Below, piece after piece: positions 45,306 to 56,804 of a stretch of DNA of 64,000 nucleotides (positions within the stretch are counted from its first letter, which is position 1; each line of letters starts with the position of its first letter). Under the pieces are notes generated by a model, which ran no database searches, was not told the origin of the DNA, and worked only from the letters and a program-made list of their open reading frames with translations. The stretch comes from Epiperipatus broadwayi. Taxonomy: Eukaryota > Onychophora > Udeonychophora > Euonychophora > Peripatidae. The DNA lies in the NCBI GenBank assembly GCA_028023455.1, contig JAQFVV010006200.1, positions 2,036,738-2,100,737 of the forward strand. The letters are read 5' to 3'. The position numbers and the translations under genes were made by a program.

Positions 45306-46720
45306 AATTTATATTTTATTTTACTTACAGTAATGGCAATAATATTTCTCCATTATGTTACATATTAATACTTATTTTTTTTCTTGTATCCACATTAAAG
45401 GAAAGATATGAATGAAAACATTTTACATAAAATATACAAATAAATAAAATTCATGATATCAACCAAAATGTTGTTTTAAAGTTCATAAGGAAAAATGTCC
45501 TAGTGAATCATTTGATTAATTCTCATTACTCCATTTTGAGTATAGATGGTAAAATGTGAGTGTTCTAGAACATCCATTAAATCATTTATCTTTTGTATCC
45601 TTGGAACTTTTGGTTTGATGTGGAGAGTTGTTGGATCCATTTATTAAGAGTCAATTTGATGTTAAATGGCACAGATGTAAAGTGCTAGATCAAGTTCATC
45701 CCAGTTCTGACAATTATAGCTAACTCCATGAGTGATGACTTTCTTTCCCTGATGTCACTTTTGTATTTACTAATGCATGGTTGTCTGTATAGATATTTAT
45801 ATAATTTTATTAAAATATCTTGAATGAATTAAAAGCAATATTTTCTTATACTATTAGATATCTTTAATTCTAAATAATCCAATCTATCATTTAGAATTAA
45901 CAATACTTTGGAAATTCAAATAATTCGAATTTAATTTCAAAGATTTCACTTTTGAATTCCTCAGTTGGCTAGTTTTAATTCTATATGCTTTTCTTACTTT
46001 ATCAAATATTCAGGTACATTTTTGTGACTATTTCAATTCAACAGTGGCTGGTATTTCTATTTGAAATTTAAGTTTGAATTCTCTGCTTAAATTTATGCAG
46101 GTTATTCAGCTGATGAGAAGGTTTATCTCAATTCAGAAAGCTTGTTGCATTTCTTTCCTTTTCTTATTCACATGAAGATGTTCTATGTAAGATAATTTTA
46201 GATGACTTTTAATATTAAGTTCATGATTTTGATTTAGGTCCATTGCTTATGTCATTAATAATGATTATTATATATAGATAATATGCTAATAACAATAAAA
46301 AAGTATTTATTTATTATATATATAGATAATATGCTAATAACAATAAAAAAGTATTTGTTTATTTCCTTTGAAATAATCTTTCCTTTCTTGCTTGTGTTTA
46401 CTTTATCCAATTATATTTCTCTCATATTGTTGTAATGTGTCAGAGTTACATCACAATTAACATGATAATTTTAATACAGGTTAATTATCATGAATGCCTT
46501 TTATAATTTAATTCAAATATGTATTTATTGTATGTTTACATTGGAGTTTAAGTGGATATAACACTTAATGGTTTACCAATTATAGAGCTTGATTTTTATT
46601 TGGGTAATGTTTACTAAAGAATGATAATATATTGGATCTTTGATTTGAATTAGTCCAAAAGGTGTGCAAATGATATTGGAGTGGAGGGATGTAAGAGCCA
46701 CATCTTACTATATATATATA
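45306..46720. other. Mostly unassigned; possible upstream Ty3 trace and a 48-bp duplication
   Basis: Near 45,540-45,640 the minus strand reads PRIQKINDLMDVLEHSHF, vaguely like a Ty3 RT segment, too weak to annotate. At about 46,264-46,362 a 48-base unit (GATAATATGCTAATAAC) is tandemly duplicated. Confidence 0.35.
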
Positions 46721-46751
46721 TAACAGTGATTAATTATTATGCACAGTTTTC

Positions 46752-46800
46752 AATCTACAGAAGTACTTTTAGTTAATGAATTAACCTTCTTCAACTACCG
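46752..46800 (-). ncRNA. Hammerhead-like motif downstream of left PLE copy
   Basis: TTGAAGA, then GTTAA/TTAAC around loop TTCA (the stem II region), then AAAA, then GTACTT. It lies within 100 bases after the nuclease end on the coding strand. The relative at 19,518-19,536 keeps GAAA with T before it, and the right copy near 47,731 has CAAAA, so a CpG lost in both ways is again implied. Confidence 0.5.
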
Positions 46801-46836
46801 TTAAATTAAAAAAACATAATGGAAGCAAATGTCATC

Positions 46837-47343
46837 AACTCAAATCCCAGGATTCTGAATTTTAACAATAGTGGCTTGTCTATTAATTATATTCATTTTA
46901 TTTCTATTTATGAAAATTGCCTCCTTAATTTTTCATTTATTGTGGTTTCTCTCATCATGAAGAATCTTAACATTTTCAAGAGCAAACTTAAATTTATATT
47001 TACATGTCTTTTCATGATCCAAAAAAACTGAAGCAGTCATTAAATCATTATTATTTTAGCTTTTTACATGCATCTATAACAATTGATGCTTCCTTAAGCT
47101 TTTCTCTATATCGCAACTTGATTCATTTATATATGACAACATACATTCATAAAAAATTTGATAAACAACATTACTTTTTTGTTTGACAAGTATGACACTT
47201 TTAGAATTATTCACTAACTTATTAATGCTATTTGTAACAAAAAATGTATCATTTAACACATTCTTATATATATCCTTAAAATATTTCACATGACCATTTG
47301 ATATACATGGAATAGATATCCATTTTTTATTATCAATCTTCAA
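46837..47343 (-). pseudogene. PLE GIY-YIG endonuclease, left copy
   Basis: Frame starting near 47,343: SNVVYQIF (residues 57-64), C67, SYINES (YIG changed to YIN), IEKSLRKHQLL, then a TAG; the same frame continues as VFLDHEKT, FALENVKILHDERN and KIKEAIFINRN with further TAA and TGA stops, ending NPGI. The order VVY, YIG, R, E matches the PLE nuclease. The RT is missing upstream. Confidence 0.75.
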
Positions 47344-47439
47344 CTCTTTTAAATCATTATACTTTTTTTAAAGTGACAAAGTATTATTAATCTATTCATT
47401 ATTATAATCAACTTCAAGTAATTCCTTTGCAAATATTAA

Positions 47440-47575
47440 AGGAGCATCAATTGTTATGCAAGTGCGTTAAAAGTAAAAATAATGATTTAATGACTGCTCC
47501 AGTTTTTTTGGATCATGAACAGACATGTACATATAAATTTAAGTTTAGTCTTTTAAGATTTTCATGAAGAGAGAA
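47440..47575 (+). pseudogene. PLE GIY-YIG endonuclease, right inverted copy
   Basis: Plus-strand frame KEHQLLCKCVKSKNNDLM and VFLDHEQTCTYKFKFS reads through the points where the left copy has stops, then shifts frame. The two arms therefore diverged independently or derive from two insertions. Confidence 0.7.
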
Positions 47576-47704
47576 GTGACAATAAAAGAAAAATTAAGGA
47601 AGCGATTTTTGTAAATAGAAATAAAATGAATATAATTAGTAATTTGGAAATATTGAGATTTGAGTTGATGATGTTTACTTCCATTATATTTTTTTAATTT
47701 AACA

Positions 47705-47750
47705 GCAATTGAAAAGAGTTAAGTAATTAACCAAAAGTATTTCTGTGGAT
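47705..47750 (+). ncRNA. Hammerhead-like motif downstream of right PLE copy
   Basis: TTGAAAAG, stem GTTAA/TTAAC with loop GTAA, then CCAAAAG and TATTTCTG. Decayed core. Confidence 0.45.
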
Positions 47751-47794
47751 TGAAAGATTGTGTATAATAGTTAATCACTGTTATATTTATTAAT

Positions 47795-48184
47795 TTTATT
47801 GTTATTACAACATTTTTTAATTGATGGAGATTTTATTTCTATACAATTTGTATTAAATGATGTAAAAATAATCAAGACAGTGGTAACATGATGATAATAT
47901 ATATGAAGAAATGTTCAACTATTTTTTATTCGAAAAAAAATCAGAATTTTAACTTTGTCTTACAATAAGAATTATAAAATATTACACTGAAGCTACAGTC
48001 AAAAAAATCTCTTAAGATAATAGGCACTAGTTTTAGGCATGGTATTCAATTTAATGACTTTAAATTTCTTTCTGTCTTGAGAATATGGATCACTTATTTG
48101 GAACCCACACTTTAAAAGAAATAATTCACAGAATTCAATCAGTCTATGATAGATTTTATAAATATATTAACTTAAATAACACTG
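47795..48184. other. AT-rich spacer, nothing recognised
   Basis: No feature noticed. Confidence 0.5.
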
Positions 48185-48900
48185 TTGAGTGCTGGTTTAG
48201 TATGAAATGTATTTTGGGGGTTATTTAACGTATATAGTGTTTTTATTTATATGTTTCAAGAATGCATTGTGGGGTGAATGTTATTAAGCACAACTATAAA
48301 AGATAGTTTTGAATTGGTGGTCAAGAGGTCAGCACAACTGCCTTGCACTTGCAGGCAGTTGCCCGGGTTGCGGGTTCGTGTCTCGGCCAATGCTCTGACA
48401 CTTAAAAAAAAAACTATAAAAGATAACAGACATAATAAAAACAAATGAAGCTGAATTACCCTAATGTGTATGTGTTTAAATAGAAACAGATATATTAATC
48501 TTTAACTGATGTAATCTCTAATTTAATAAATGATTAATGATAATTATTAATGTATTTATCTAGAATGGACTGTAACAAAGTTATAAGCCAATAAACATCA
48601 CATGATCACTATTTCTTATGCTTGTTCTTAACTGTTATTAAAACAGGCAAAACTCTGTATATGTATTGCCACTCAGTAACAAAGTTATTTATGGAGTAAT
48701 CTTAACACTGATAAATCAAAATGTTATAATTTACTACTGATAAATACTAAACACACGGTAAAGATATATGTGAGAGATTGTGATCTGTGCCAACTGATGA
48801 GAGCTGGTTTATCTTAAAATGTATCTGGGGGGAGGGGTAATTTTTCTTTTATGGTATCTTCTTTATTCATATGTTTCAAGAATGTGTGCTAGAGCAAAGA
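48185..48900 (+). repeat. Family A and B fragments around a SINE
   Basis: Decayed family A pieces at 48,185-48,240 and 48,760-48,900 (CTGATGA at 48,793-48,799, stem II and GAAA lost). Between them a family B outer end lies at about 48,585-48,690. Confidence 0.55.
48306..48411 (+). mobile_element. tRNA-derived SINE with poly(A) and 14-bp target-site duplication
   Basis: TGGTGGTCAAGAGGTCAGC and GGTTCGTGTCTC are the A and B regions; flanks AACTATAAAAGATA at 48,292-48,305 and 48,412-48,425 are identical. Confidence 0.92.
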
Positions 48901-48904
48901 TTAT

Positions 48905-49475
48905 TTACTATATCTATACAAGAGATCACTTTTACTTATGTAATGGATTGGACTTTAAGTTATGCTCTGTTGTGTAACTTTAGCTATCTGTAATTATGTT
49001 TACATTGGTGATCTGAATGTGGTGAAAGTTTGTGAATTACAAGAAACTGTAAAGTATAGTAGGAGTTGTTCCAGGATAACGAATGTTTTATTAATTGTTG
49101 ATTTTGATCTTTTTGATAAATTTTGAAGTTTGATTTATCAATTACCATAAGAGGAAATTTAAAAAAGTAATGTTAGTAAGTTAAAATATTAAGCTTCGTA
49201 AATTTTTAAACTTGTTATCAAAAAATTATATTATCATATATAAATTTCATATATTTCTGTTAATAATTGTAAATATAAAACCAACACTTCTAATCTATTT
49301 TACATTAAGATTTGTCACTCTGACATACTCACCTCATCTTCTTTATTTTACTTGCCTAAAACATAATTTGGATTTTATTAATGAAAATGGTTTTGATCTA
49401 GATTTTTAAAAAATATATTAATAGCTTTAAGTAAAAATATAATTTACAGACATATCCTCATTAATGTATGTACTT
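48905..49475. other. AT-rich spacer, nothing recognised
   Basis: A 65-codon plus frame (49,212-49,409) is hydrophobic by composition only. Confidence 0.5.
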
Positions 49476-49477
49476 TT

Positions 49478-49520
49478 TTATTATTGTTGTTGCTGTTGTT
49501 GTTATTATTATTATTACTAT

Positions 49521-49552
<32 letters not shown>

Positions 49553-49625
49553 TTATTGTTGGTGCTGCCATTGCTACTATTATTGTTATTACTTTTACTG
49601 CTATTACTATTATTATTGTTATGTT
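49478..49625. repeat. Imperfect ATT/ACT trinucleotide microsatellite
   Basis: Blocks of TTG, ATT and CTA units; long Ser/Asn or Tyr frames here are artefacts. Confidence 0.93.
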
Positions 49626-49654
49626 TCAACAATACACTTTATTAACTTATAAAG

Positions 49655-50175
49655 GATAACATGTTATATAATGAGCATTCACATGGCTCTTTGCAAGCTT
49701 TTCAGAATATCCCTATCCTCAGACTGGTTTCTAGCACTCACTGCTGTCAGTGAAGTGCTACAATATTCCAGCATTAGATTTAAAATACCAGATCAAACTC
49801 AGCACTTTATCTAATGTTTAACTATTAAATATTGACATGCTCATTATATAACATTTGTAATACAAGCTTATAAAATTGTGTCATGTGATATATGACTTGA
49901 TTTCCTTGCAATTATTGTTTTTGCTCTTAAGACTATCTGAACTTAGTTCAGTCCTATATAACTATTTAAGCTAGATAGTTGCATTTGAAGACATATGGAT
50001 GACTGAAAATTTCAGATTGTCTACTTAATAGTTAAACCTTAGATAAAGTGCTGGGCTTACCCTGGTATTTTAAATATAATGCTGGAATATCCTAGTGTGT
50101 CATTGAGCAGTCTGAGGGTAGGCATATTCTGAAAACCTTGTGATTAGTTTGTGTGATATATGACTTGTTTCCTCA
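49655..50175. repeat. Fold-back repeat, family C
   Basis: Arms about 49,670-49,840 and 50,015-50,160 are inverted (CAGCATTAGATTTAAAATACCAG faces its complement). On minus near 49,705-49,750 a block reads CACTGAC, AGCA/TGCT hairpin, AGAAAC, CAGTC, which follows the family B layout but lacks two core bases. Confidence 0.65.
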
Positions 50176-50179
50176 TGAT

Positions 50180-50700
50180 TATTGCAAAGAGTTACATGTT
50201 TTACGCATGTACAAATGATGATTGCATAGGTTACATTTGCTTATTAATTTTTCAAAAGCAGGATAATCTAGATTCATTTTGCATCATTTCTCATGATACT
50301 ATATATATAAATTTGTGTTGACCATTATTTTTCTCTAAGGACATTTCTTTAATATAGTCCCCATAGCTTAAGTGTTCAAATGTAATCGATTGTAATTTTC
50401 TAATATATATCATTCAACTCTTGAGAAGTAAGGAGTATTGTGAAGATAGAATTTCATATTTTTTCATGTTTTTTCAATATTATTTTTTTTAAGTTTTGTT
50501 CAGCTGATAGATTGACCTGAATATCTTTTCTTAATGATAAAAGTCATTGTGTTCATAGATATGAAGAATTTTATGTCCATTATAAGTACTGTGGCAGTGC
50601 CATCTACTCGGGAAAACAATTTGAATTAATTTTTTTATAGATTAGTGGTCTGCTTTAATAGAGACCAGGTAGTGGCATAGTTATCAGAATACACAATTTT
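50180..50700. other. AT-rich spacer, nothing recognised
   Basis: No feature noticed. Confidence 0.5.
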
Positions 50701-50701
50701 G

Positions 50702-53690
50702 CTACTCTGTTTCTTTAAATGCTTTAGATTGTCTCCTGGTGTTGTTTCCAAGGGTAAATGTATAATGAGTGAAACAGTATGCATAAAGTGCAAATGTGTT
50801 AGCTTGTGCAATGGGGGTTATGAGCTTCCAGTTGGATTGAATAGTGTGCAATAGTGGTGTATTTGATTGTCTGTAAATGCTGGTCATGATCTCACAAGTC
50901 TTGTTTAGAGCTGTACATGAATAAAAGATATGTTGCTGTGCTTTCTTGTACAAAATGGATCAATATTTTTATATAGCCAACAATACTGAAAAAAGTATCA
51001 GGTGGGCAAAACATTAAGTTTGGTCTCCAGAAAGAAATCAAAAAAATTTGACTCAAGTGACTATCTTCTGAAGTATCATTGAAGTTGTAAATTATTGATG
51101 CCAAGCATAGGGGAGAGAGTGTCTGGTGATGGGTGGGTGGGTGAGTGGGTATAATCCAGGGAGTTGACTTGCCAGTATGAATATATAGTATTATCATGAA
51201 TATTTATTTGAATGGATATATTCTGGATAATCTAAATTAGAGATTTCAAAAATCCAGATGAGAATGGGGATTTATTAGTGGGTGTTACAGCAAGTACAGA
51301 ACACAGAGAATTGTCATAGTGTAGTGGCTATAATGTTGACTGTTTTTTGAATGTTAAAGATATCCATAGTGTGTAACCCAAACCCATTTGTATGGGCAGT
51401 TGGCTGAGACATTTATTTGGATATGGAAACTGTTTTTCCTCCACTGCAATTTGTTACATAACGAGAAAATATTTCAGGTAAATAATTGGTGAATTTGATA
51501 ACTGGAAAATAGTACATGATTTTTGTCTTAATAAAAATATTGAATAGCTGCATTTCTGAATAAAGTGGCAGATAGACTTTAGAAAAGGAAGTGGTAATTT
51601 GTAATGTATTTGCTTTGAGTTTATTTTGAATGGTTTGTCTCATATCATGCTTTTCAAAAAGAAAAGGGAATCCAAAGAGTCCAGTTGGTTTTCCTTGAAA
51701 ACTTTTATAACATAGTTTGCTGGTGTATAAACTCCAGGCAGCTTTTTTTAAAATTAAACTTAAGTTGATAATATATATTCTTGTAGAATTTTTTGGAGTA
51801 TTGGAAGCTGTTTTGATGAAGCAAGAAAGACAATAATGTCATCCCTGTGTATAATACATGGGATGTGCTGTTGAGTGTTATTGATTTTGATACTTGTTAT
51901 TTTCTGTTATATTTTTTTAACTTTGGGTTGATGTATAATATAAATAGAATTAAACTTAATGATGATTCTTGAGAGACTGATTGTTTGGGGATAAAGGCAG
52001 GAGATTTTTTACCACTGAGGGTAATGTGTATTTCCCAATATAGCAGTAAATTGGTGATCAGATATAGGAGTGTTGGTGGGACATTGTTTTTTACAAACAT
52101 GCCTATTAAGGTTTTAATTTGGACTGAATCAAAGGCAGCCTGGATATCAATTTTAACAGCTATTAGTGCATACTTTTTGCACTCTTGAACAGTATTCAAC
52201 ATTGTCTTGAACATTAAGGCTGTTTGGATGGAAGATGACCCCCTTTTTGCAAACTGCATTATTGAAATTAGAGGGAGTATATATGGTTTAAGTTGATTCT
52301 TATAACTTTCTCCAGAATTTCAATGCCTAATGGGTCCATACAGATATGACCCAGGTTGAAAGTGAATGGAAATGTTAGCTTCTTGATAAAAAGAACCATG
52401 GTAATTGGATAGAAACCTTAAGCTTGATGTATTTTTTGTGGCAGGTCATTGGCAATCTCACAGAGATATTTGGTAATAAATTGACTGAGATGTTGAAAAA
52501 CAAATGTTGGGTGGGATCTTCTGTGTTCTGGGATGGCATCCTTTGTGAATAACTGTAATTTTTGGAATACTGATTAATTTTAATTGATTAATGCATCTCA
52601 GGGGATTCAAGTATTTTGGGTTGGGGTGTTAGGTGTCTTAAGTTTTTGCCAAAAGTTCTGGTAGATGGGTGACCTTTTCAACCTGAATGGCCTTGGGGAC
52701 ACTAACCTTGGACAGATATTCCAGTGCCCAGTGAATGCCTCCTTGGGTCCACATATGTTACTGCCTCAGATAGATTTTTCTTTTTTTGATGGCCAAGTAT
52801 TTTTAAGTTTCTGGCCTGCTTAGGTTTTTATAAGATTATGTATGTATTGATAGGTATGGTTCATGGGCTTTAGCATGACTATTCTTTTGTGTATGTCATC
52901 AACCAATGATAAAAGATGTGTAAGATTTGGTAATTATTATGTTTATATGGCTGAAGTTAAAGAAGAGTATATTTGCAAAAGCAATATATTTTTGGGCTGA
53001 ATCAGTGGATAAAGTGTCTAGCTTGCTGAGCATTATATATGTTTTTGAAAATAAAGTGGCAAATGATGGGAGTAGAAATCTGATTGTTTTTTCCATAAAG
53101 ATGTTGGTGATTTGATGGTCAGCAAGGTCCAGTGAAATGGTTTGCATAGAGAGGAATTAAGAGTTTTGTCAATTAGATAGTGCAACATTGATGAATAAAA
53201 ACAAAGATTCATAAGGGTGGAATGTCGTGTGATGTGAAATGTAACTGCATTTTTGGTAAGAAGCTCTCAGCACTTGAAAGAGGGGTAGTAATTAGGTGCA
53301 ATCACTTGGAGGTGAATATAGAGTGCTGAAGGTTAAAATCACCCATACGGATTATTGGGAGTGTGATGGTTTATATCTGATCTGGGAATATAGACAAATA
53401 CAATTTTGATTGTTATACTATGGTGGTGTAATGGGATAATTAATAGGTATGAATCTATATATAGAATCTTGAAAGATTAAAATATGCAAGCTGGAGCAGT
53501 AATGCACAGAATCCCTGCTTATTGAGATAAATTGAGGGTCAATTTTAAAGTCATTGTAAATCTTTTTTTCAAGCAATCTCAAAACCTGCTTTAATAATGT
53601 CCATTCATTGGTTTAGGGGGAATAATTTTGAGATTGAATTAATACCTTTAATGTTAAATGATGTAATTTTTATTTCACCTTCATACACTG
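50702..53690 (-). pseudogene. L1/Tx1-like LINE, full-length ORF2 region, many frameshifts
   Basis: Read from high to low coordinates on the minus strand: TSFNIKGIN (near 53,665) is the endonuclease start; MGDFN follows, with GDFN at 53,332-53,343; SLDLADHQ (near 53,130) is the endonuclease end. RT: KIDIQAAFDSV (first Asp, 52,259-51,897 block, residues 36-46), SVSQESSLSLILFILYIN (QG changed to QE), then RDDIIVFL (51,830-51,847), where ADD of the active site has become RDD. The 3' part (50,953-50,702) has HIFYSCTALNK, like the CxxC/HxxxxC tail of Tx1-type elements. Several frames are used, with stops. L1/Tx1 placement is by overall look only. Confidence 0.75.
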
Positions 53691-53809
53691 AGTTTTTGCA
53701 CTGTCTTTCTTCAAAGATTAATTATATGACATAAATATCCAAATATAATGGAATTATCTAATTTTATATACCTTATATATTACATATGTAGATTTATATA
53801 CCTTATATA

Positions 53810-54290
53810 TTACATATGTAGATACAGGTATATAATAAGCCTGTGTGTTTCAGTTATTACATAATAGAGATGTCTACCCATTCCTTGTATATGTATTAAA
53901 TGGATTATGTCTTGTGCATGAGGGGTCAGATTGACCTTAGGTCAACATGTGTGTGATGAGAATCTCGGCCTCAGAGTGGCTTTTGAGCATTCCATCATCA
54001 GATTTTCAATTGGGATGGATGGTTGAAGAGTTGGAGTGTGGAGTAGATTGAAGCCTGTCCATTAAAGTATGAGGTTTAGCTATATTAATATATATCTGAG
54101 CACTTATAGCATATATGTGTAGAGATGGTAATCTGGACCAACTGATGATTGCTGGTTTAGCATGAAATATGTATGTTGATGATTATTTATCTTTTCAACA
54201 TATGTGTTCATGTGTATCAGTGTTATGAGATAGTGTGGAGAGTGGTGGGTCGTGTGAAGGTATGTGCTCATATATCCTATATATAATAAC
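53810..54290 (+). repeat. Family A complete monomer, copy A7
   Basis: One plus-strand monomer closely matching the right arm of A2. It is preceded by a 34-base direct duplication (53,762-53,822). Confidence 0.85.
54117..54177 (+). ncRNA. Hammerhead motif, family A
   Basis: CTGATGA (54,132-54,138), stem II and GAAA intact. Stem I inner helix is CCAA with TTGA (one pair lost); the outer GTAATC/GATTAT helix is kept. Confidence 0.65.
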
Positions 54291-54294
54291 ACAT

Positions 54295-55865
54295 TGTATA
54301 TTTTTTGTAGTTATGTTTTTGAAGAGGATCTTTAAATTATCCAAACTTTGACACAATTTAATAAATGTTGAATATTGCAAAAATGAAATCTATAAAGACA
54401 AGAGTTCATCTCATAAATGAAATGTTAGCAGAAAGGAAAGTTACTGTATAAATGTATACTCTTGAATTTCAAATATACAAAATATTACGTAATGACTAGT
54501 AAATCTCTATTGTTGTTTCCGTCTCTGGTCTATAAAGAGTTAAAGTTGATATCATTGATTTGCTGTTTGGTGTTCATGTTTGAAATAATGGATGGAGAAA
54601 TAACTTCTTTTAAACATCTCACACTAAAATTGCAGTTTATAGCTAGATTAATATTTATTTTAATGGGGGGAGGGGCCAAAGAGACAAAAAAATCCATACT
54701 ATCAAACTAAAATCAAAGTTAAAAGAAAATATTTGTAGTATAATGCATAAATACCTCACTTCAATCACATACAAACAATAAAAAGTTTTTAATTGTTTAA
54801 AATATATTTAAAAATTAATATAAAATTTTGTTTATGTTAAAGCAAAGGCATAAAAAAAAGAAGAAACACTTGTTTATAAAATAATTTAATTAAAAACGAT
54901 TGTAACAGTATTTTTTTTGATAACAGTGTTTTTTTGACAAGGACAGTGATAACGTTGATAAATCAGTATGCATGTAAAGTGAGGTTTTCATTCTATTATT
55001 TACTTACCTTGCAGTAATTATTAGCATTAGAGATTTTTACTGAGCTGAGAGATCCCATTAGTGGGGGGGGGGGGGTAACTTACTAGAAAGCAGAAAACGT
55101 TAAAAATCATTAAAGCAATATTATACGATATCTGTAAGGGTAAAGATGATTATAGTTAAAGAATCAGTAACTCTTATAGTATGTATTGCTAACAGTGATG
55201 TTTGTTTCTGGGAAAGAAAAAATACCCTTCAGAAAAATTTTTGTACTGCAGATGCAAGCAAAAAAATATCTTATTTGTTAAAACTTTTGGATCATAAAAT
55301 TCATAGGAAAACCAATTATATCAAGCACATACAAGGAATTATAATAATGTGAAGGAGAAACATTATATTAAAACTTTGAGATGAAATCTTAGTTTATTTA
55401 TTTTATGTATGCCATATATATGTTTAAAGACTTAAAAATATATTTAATATAATTTGAAGTATAAATATCTATTAATAGATTTTGTTAAACTCTTGAATCT
55501 TTTGAATTTATTTTTTTTTTATGTTTATCCACTCACTTTTATCATATGTCAATAACTACGGTAATTTGATCAACAACATTATATTTTTATGCATATACTC
55601 ATAGTGTATCAGCTCAGTATATTGTAGTACATGCTCTAAAAATTAATATACAAATTAAGTTACAGTTTTCTATTCCTGATTATAGAATATACACTATTTG
55701 GATTGATGCAACTTTGTCATATATTGTTATATTGTTAATTTGTTATACTAATAATTAATTAAAATATTAATAACTTAGTGTATCATCTATTCTAAGGAAT
55801 TCTACCTCTATCCATATATTTTATATATGTATCATTGTCTGGGGATTATCTTTAAGAGTATAATA
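54295..55865. other. AT-rich sequence with a run of 13 G
   Basis: Nothing recognised except an uninterrupted G run at about 55,063-55,075, unusual at this base composition. Small frames at 54,462-54,710 and 55,146-55,352 match nothing known to me. Confidence 0.45.
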
Positions 55866-55871
55866 TACTAT

Positions 55872-56800
55872 AAACATCACATGGTCACCTCCTCTTATGC
55901 TTGTGTATAACTGTTGTTAAAATAGGCAAAACTCACTATATATATTGCCACACACAGCAAGCTAGAGTAATCAATGAATGTCAGAAGGCTTGTGCATAAA
56001 ATCCCCATCTAGTGCCTACTCATCCAATGTCCCCAGACTAGTTTCTGGATATGGCCCCCCTCAGTGAGAAGCCTTGGATCTGAGAGCACTGCATCTAGAT
56101 CTTAAGATCTAATGCAACCCTCCAGCAACCACCTTTTATCTCCATTAAACTACAAAACTACGAGTCTTAAACTGAAAACACCTTAATGTTTTCAATCCAA
56201 GCCCATTATATCCTAATATCTAGATGCAGTGCTCTCAGACCCAAGGCTCCTCATTGGCGAAGGCCATAAGCCAGAAACTAGTCTGAGGATTTTGGATGAG
56301 TAGGCACTAGACAGGGATTTTATGCACAAGCCTTCTGGCATCCATTGATTACTCTAGCTTGCTGTGTGTGGCAATATATATATATAGTAAGTTTTGCCTG
56401 TTTTAACAATATACTATGTTAGAATCCTTTGCTATCAATTGGAAGAAACTGACATTAAACCACTAAACATCACATGATCTCCATTTCTTATATGACTATA
56501 ATGAGCTTAGATTGAAAATATTATTGTGTTTTCAATTTTGTTCTCATAGTTTTGTAGTTAAGTAGAGATCAAAAGTGGCTGCTGGAGGGTTGCATTAGAT
56601 CCTAAGATCTAGGTGCAGTGCTCTCAGATCCAAGGCTCCTCACTGATGAAGGCCACAGGCCAGAAACTAGTCTGGGGATATTGGATGAGTAGGCACTAGA
56701 TCGGGATTTTATGCACAGGCCTTCTGGCATCCAATGATTACTCTGGCTTGTACTGAGTGGCACTACTGTATGGAGAGTGCCTGTTTTAAGAAATTGGCAT
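55872..56800. repeat. Family B fold-back plus an extra plus-strand monomer
   Basis: Inverted pair 55,872-56,412 (axis near 56,145), then a separate plus-strand copy 56,455-56,800. Hammerhead segments: about 56,030-56,072 minus (decayed), 56,248-56,289 plus (core TTGGCGA), 56,637-56,678 plus (best preserved). Confidence 0.9.
56637..56678 (+). ncRNA. Hammerhead ribozyme motif, family B (best copy)
   Basis: Stem I TCCTCA (56,637-56,642) pairs with TGGGGA (56,673-56,678), all six positions with one wobble. Core CTGATGA (56,643-56,649). Stem II GGCC (56,651-56,654) with GGCC (56,658-56,661), loop ACA. GAAA (56,663-56,666), minimal stem III, and a GTC triplet with predicted cleavage after 56,672. 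One flaw: the first stem II position is A opposite A (56,650 and 56,662), which usually should be G-C, so activity is uncertain. Confidence 0.65.
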
Positions 56801-56804
56801 TTAA

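Larger units (their letters stand above)
46722..47792. repeat. Inverted pair of Penelope-like element 3' ends
   Basis: Arms at about 46,722-47,095 and 47,440-47,792. The minus strand of the left arm and the plus strand of the right arm encode the same nuclease end, so two PLE copies face outward with their 5' sides in the middle. Outer ends mirror each other (AACAGTGATTAATTATTATG and its complement near 47,765-47,790). Each outer end carries a hammerhead-like stem. Confidence 0.85.

Noticed and set aside
45540-45640. Ty3 reverse transcriptase segment
   Set aside because: Only one loosely matching stretch with no active-site motif, too weak to annotate.
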